Shown here one piece after another: positions 5,057 through 5,231 of a stretch of 5,231 nucleotides of DNA. The notes beneath the pieces are model-generated. The model had not been told where the DNA came from. It did no database searches and was given only the letters and a program-made list of their open reading frames with translations. Position 1 is the first letter of the stretch. Every line of letters starts with the position of its first letter. Origin of the DNA: an uncultured Brevinema sp. (GTDB lineage: Bacteria; Spirochaetota; Brevinematia; Brevinematales; Brevinemataceae); contig CAMQSH010000137.1 in NCBI GenBank assembly GCA_947036575.1, positions 1 through 5,231 of the forward strand, given 5' to 3'. A program made the position numbers and the translations under genes.

Positions 5057-5231
5057 CTATTTTACTCCAATAGCTCCAGTTTGTACATAGAAATTACCCT
5101 TTTCAAAATCTATTTTATTTTGAACGGATTCTAAACCAAAGTCTTCTGTACCTCCAGCCCAAATAACTCCTCTATGAGCCATACTTGAAAATAATTTTTG
5201 TTTTCTTTGAACCATAAGAATTTGTCTCATA
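5057..5231 (-). CDS. C-terminal end of an unrecognised protein (5' part outside the window)
   Basis: A minus-strand frame enters at the right edge and ends at TAG (5059-5057). It gives 57 residues from the ATG at 5230-5228, ending in FYVQTGAIGVK. The ATG sits one base from the edge, so nothing upstream can be seen; this is most likely an internal Met or the edge of a longer frame, not a proven start. The segment has a basic stretch (VQRKQK), then a Gly-rich part (RGVIWAGGTEDFG), and an alternating polar/hydrophobic end suggesting beta strands. No family is recognised. It is convergent with the EIIA gene. Its codon use and AT-richness match the neighbours, and two possible terminators follow it. 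Confidence 0.7.
   Translation of the reverse strand, partial: MRQILMVQRKQKLFSSMAHRGVIWAGGTEDFGLESVQNKIDFEKGNFYVQTGAIGVK

Overview
The window is strongly AT-rich bacterial DNA with short intergenic gaps and near-consensus sigma-70 promoters. It carries two lipoprotein genes whose lipoboxes are of the relaxed kind common in spirochaetes (ISC and NAC before the +1 Cys). Together with the PEGA/CsgG-like lipoprotein and the coiled-coil zinc-ribbon protein, this suggests a low-GC diderm, most likely a host-associated spirochaete (Brachyspira- or Brevinema-like). That placement is inference from style and gene content; no rRNA or clade-specific marker is present.

Layout, left to right. (1) Positions 1-926, minus strand: the first 308 residues of a surface-type lipoprotein that runs off the left edge. 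It has a proline/threonine linker and at least two diverged beta-rich repeats. Its start region is full of simple repeats. (2) Positions 927-1173: a divergent intergenic region with (AT)10, (ATTT)5 and promoters for both flanking genes. (3) Positions 1174-3444, plus strand: a 756-residue lipoprotein with a TolB/CsgG-like N-terminal domain that appears to be split by a low-complexity insertion, two PEGA domains and two C-terminal hydrophobic helices. (4) Positions 3483-3512: a bidirectional terminator. (5) Positions 3530-4258, minus strand: a coiled-coil protein with a C-terminal C4 zinc ribbon (the FlgZ/CdsZ/DUF164 group), with a perfect consensus promoter. (6) Positions 4438-4869, plus strand: a PTS EIIA of the ascorbate (UlaC/SgaA) type, starting at the internal ATG. 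(7) Positions 4892-4922: a second bidirectional terminator. (8) Positions 5057-5231, minus strand: the last 57 residues of an unrecognised gene entering from the right edge.

Every gene is on the opposite strand from its neighbour, so nothing here is an operon. Divergent pairs share intergenic promoter regions and convergent pairs share two-way terminators. The genes do not form one pathway: two are envelope proteins, one is a cytoplasmic adaptor-like protein and one is a sugar phosphotransfer component. I found no tRNA, rRNA, CRISPR array, transposase or phage gene, and no clear new multi-gene system. The points most worth a second look are the simple-sequence tracts at the start of the left lipoprotein gene, the apparently split domain of the PEGA lipoprotein, and the promoter that overlaps the start codon of the PEGA gene.
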